From assembly GCA_947629595.1 (NCBI GenBank), contig CANREI010000004.1:1-33272 (forward strand): a DNA stretch of 33,272 nt, read 5' to 3'. Numbering within the stretch: position 1 is the stretch's first letter; every line of letters starts with the position of its first letter. Under the pieces are notes generated by a model that worked only from the letters and a program-made list of their open reading frames with translations, made no database searches and had not been told where the DNA came from. Made by a program: the position numbers and the translations under genes. Source of the stretch: an uncultured Alphaproteobacteria bacterium. GTDB taxonomy: Bacteria; Pseudomonadota; Alphaproteobacteria; CAAHEQ01; UBA3637. Positions 32,094 to 33,272 of this stretch are shown one piece after another.

Positions 32094-33272
32094 ATGGATG
32101 AGCGCACACCGCTTGATCAGGATAATCAGCTTTTATATGCGTTTTTAAATCGCAAAAAAACGCGCGATAATCAAGCTGCCGTGACGGCTCAACGGTTAGT
32201 CAATCTGTTTCGCCAACTTTCTTCTTTCAGCCCCGAATTTGTCGCACAATATAATCAAATGCTTTTAGGCGCCAATGATGAAATTCAAATGATGTTACAA
32301 GATATTGTCGGCGGGCCGACCGTTCGGCAATATTTAACCTATCTAAAACAGGCATACGGGCAAGCGGTTAACGAGCAGGAGGGCAGTGAAAAAACGTCTG
32401 TTTCATCCGTGAATACGGGCTATTTACCCTCTGCCGATGATGATACACCGTTTTATAAAACGGCATTGGGTTTTGGCGAAGCGGCTCCCAAACCATCCAG
32501 CGAACCGATTGTTACCATTCAAGATTTTACCAAATGGCAAAAATCACAAGAGGCCTTGATCAGAAAAGCCATGATGGCTCAAAATAAGGCTATTTCAAAA
32601 CTGGCACTGGCTTTATCCGAAAAGAAAAACACTGTCGACAATCAACCGACACCGCCAATTCAATCGGCCTATCCGCAGTCGCCGTTTCATATGCCGCAAC
32701 CCTCAACTCCTTATGTGAATCAAGCCGTCGGAACTCATTTACAATCCGATTTAACGCAATTTGAAGAACCAAATCCGGTTATGCAAAACAGCTTCTCTTC
32801 TTCGGATAACGGCAATCAGCCTGTTTTATCGGAAAACACGGCTGCATCGGAAATATCCGAAACCACAGCACCGCTTGAAGAACCGACAGCATTTGAATCG
32901 TTTGAAGAGACCGCCGCGACAACAGATAACACGTTTAATCTTCCCGAAGAAAGCGTTGAAGCACCTGTTTCGTTTGAAGAAACCGCAACAACAGATAACA
33001 CGTTTAATCTTCCCGAAGAAACCGTTGAAGCACCTGTTTCGTTTGAAGAAACCGCAACAACAACAGATAACACGTTTGCCCTTCCCGAAGAAGCCGTTGA
33101 AGCACCTGTTTCGTTTGAAGAAACCGCCGCGACAACAGATAACACGTTTGCTCTTCCCGAAGAAGCCGTTGAAGCACCTGTTTCGTTTGAAGAAACCGCC
33201 GCAACAACAGATAACACGTTTGCCCTTCCCGAAGAAACCGTTGAAGCACCTGTTTCGTTTGAAGAACCCGCC
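32094..33272 (+). CDS. Uncharacterised protein with acidic 24-residue repeats (truncated by window edge)
   Basis: An open frame from the ATG at 32094 ('AAAGGAACAGAAA' upstream) to the window end, 393 codons without a stop; it is absent from the ORF track because it is unfinished. Residues ~1-110 look globular and helical ('LLYAFLNRKKTRDNQAA', 'LVNLFRQLSSFSPEFVAQY', 'TVRQYLTYLKQAYGQAV'). A second helix-rich part ('TIQDFTKWQKSQEALIRKAM') and a Pro/Gln/Ser linker follow, then acidic repeats 'TDNTFALPEEAVEAPVSFEE'. No signal peptide or membrane helix is seen. It follows the double-HTH regulator by 15 nt, suggesting joint expression. I do not recognise the family. Confidence 0.8.
   Translation, partial: MDERTPLDQDNQLLYAFLNRKKTRDNQAAVTAQRLVNLFRQLSSFSPEFVAQYNQMLLGANDEIQMMLQDIVGGPTVRQYLTYLKQAYGQAVNEQEGSEKTSVSSVNTGYLPSADDDTPFYKTALGFGEAAPKPSSEPIVTIQDFTKWQKSQEALIRKAMMAQNKAISKLALALSEKKNTVDNQPTPPIQSAYPQSPFHMPQPSTPYVNQAVGTHLQSDLTQFEEPNPVMQNSFSSSDNGNQPVLSENTAASEISETTAPLEEPTAFESFEETAATTDNTFNLPEESVEAPVSFEETATTDNTFNLPEETVEAPVSFEETATTTDNTFALPEEAVEAPVSFEETAATTDNTFALPEEAVEAPVSFEETAATTDNTFALPEETVEAPVSFEEPA
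32904..33260 (+). repeat. Five tandem 69/72-bp coding repeats
   Basis: Units begin at 32904, 32976, 33045, 33117 and 33189; four are 72 bp and the second is 69 bp. A sixth starts at the window edge. Units are near-identical, differing by a few substitutions and one codon in the ACA run, so the array is recently expanded and continues beyond the window. Confidence 0.92.

Noticed and set aside
32816-33249. Minus-strand ORFs 32816-33217 and 33004-33249
   Set aside because: Antisense to the acidic repeats of the plus-strand gene starting at 32094, which has a ribosome binding site and follows the regulator in an operon.

Overview
The window looks like a piece of chromosome from an AT-rich, uncultured alphaproteobacterium, probably host- or gut-associated. 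I infer this from the ffh-rpsP-rimM-trmD-rplS order, an S16 protein with a long Ala/Glu/Lys tail, lspA followed directly by a tiny DUF3035-like lipoprotein, a KdsB fragment (so an LPS-bearing Gram-negative cell), and paralogous proteins with a pilin-like 'GRSM(V/I)EMLGVLA' N-terminus and a lectin-like C-terminus. Taxonomy is inference; no rRNA or tRNA is present.

Layout. 1-4.0 kb: the end of kdsB, then ffh and the rpsP-rimM-trmD-rplS operon, which has its own strong promoter and a structured leader and ends at a terminator shared with the convergent lepA. 4.0-9.3 kb (minus): lepA with its own promoter; then a unit of a secreted protein with about 18 YwqK/MORN-type repeats followed, with overlapping codons, by two half-size chromate-type transporters. 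9.4-13.5 kb: a membrane-anchored methyltransferase of FAM173 type, a CsoR-family regulator, an LPG-synthase/UPF0104-type membrane protein and an OprB-like porin carrying 11-residue helical repeats. 13.6-17.6 kb (minus): a pentapeptide-repeat protein tightly coupled to a VirD4/TraG coupling ATPase. 17.6-21.8 kb (plus): lspA, small lipoprotein, pgi, mutL. 21.8-22.7 kb: a glycosyltransferase.

The unusual part is 22.8-27.6 kb. Two divergent genes encode large surface or pseudopilus proteins (prepilin-like N-terminus, Cys-rich modules, C-type-lectin-like C-terminus). Their upstream leaders form a roughly 200-bp inverted repeat about 85-90% identical by eye, bracketing about 1.06 kb of non-coding DNA. 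That DNA holds (i) a predicted minus-strand ncRNA with a consensus promoter and an intrinsic terminator and (ii) an array of six about 65-70-bp nested hairpin elements whose stems covary while the unpaired bulges stay conserved. A seventh copy lies in inverted orientation beyond the 3' end of the left adhesin gene. I see no transposase, recombinase, reverse transcriptase or CRISPR. I regard this as the best candidate for an undescribed system, perhaps adhesin switching, cassette exchange or structured-nucleic-acid regulation.

27.7-33.3 kb: an AtpR-like membrane protein, a two-domain APH-like/P-loop kinase protein, a CbpA-type DnaJ, a double-HTH regulator with an S24-like C-terminus preceded by palindromes, and an edge-truncated protein with acidic 24-residue repeats. 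That last gene is missing from the ORF track because it runs off the window.
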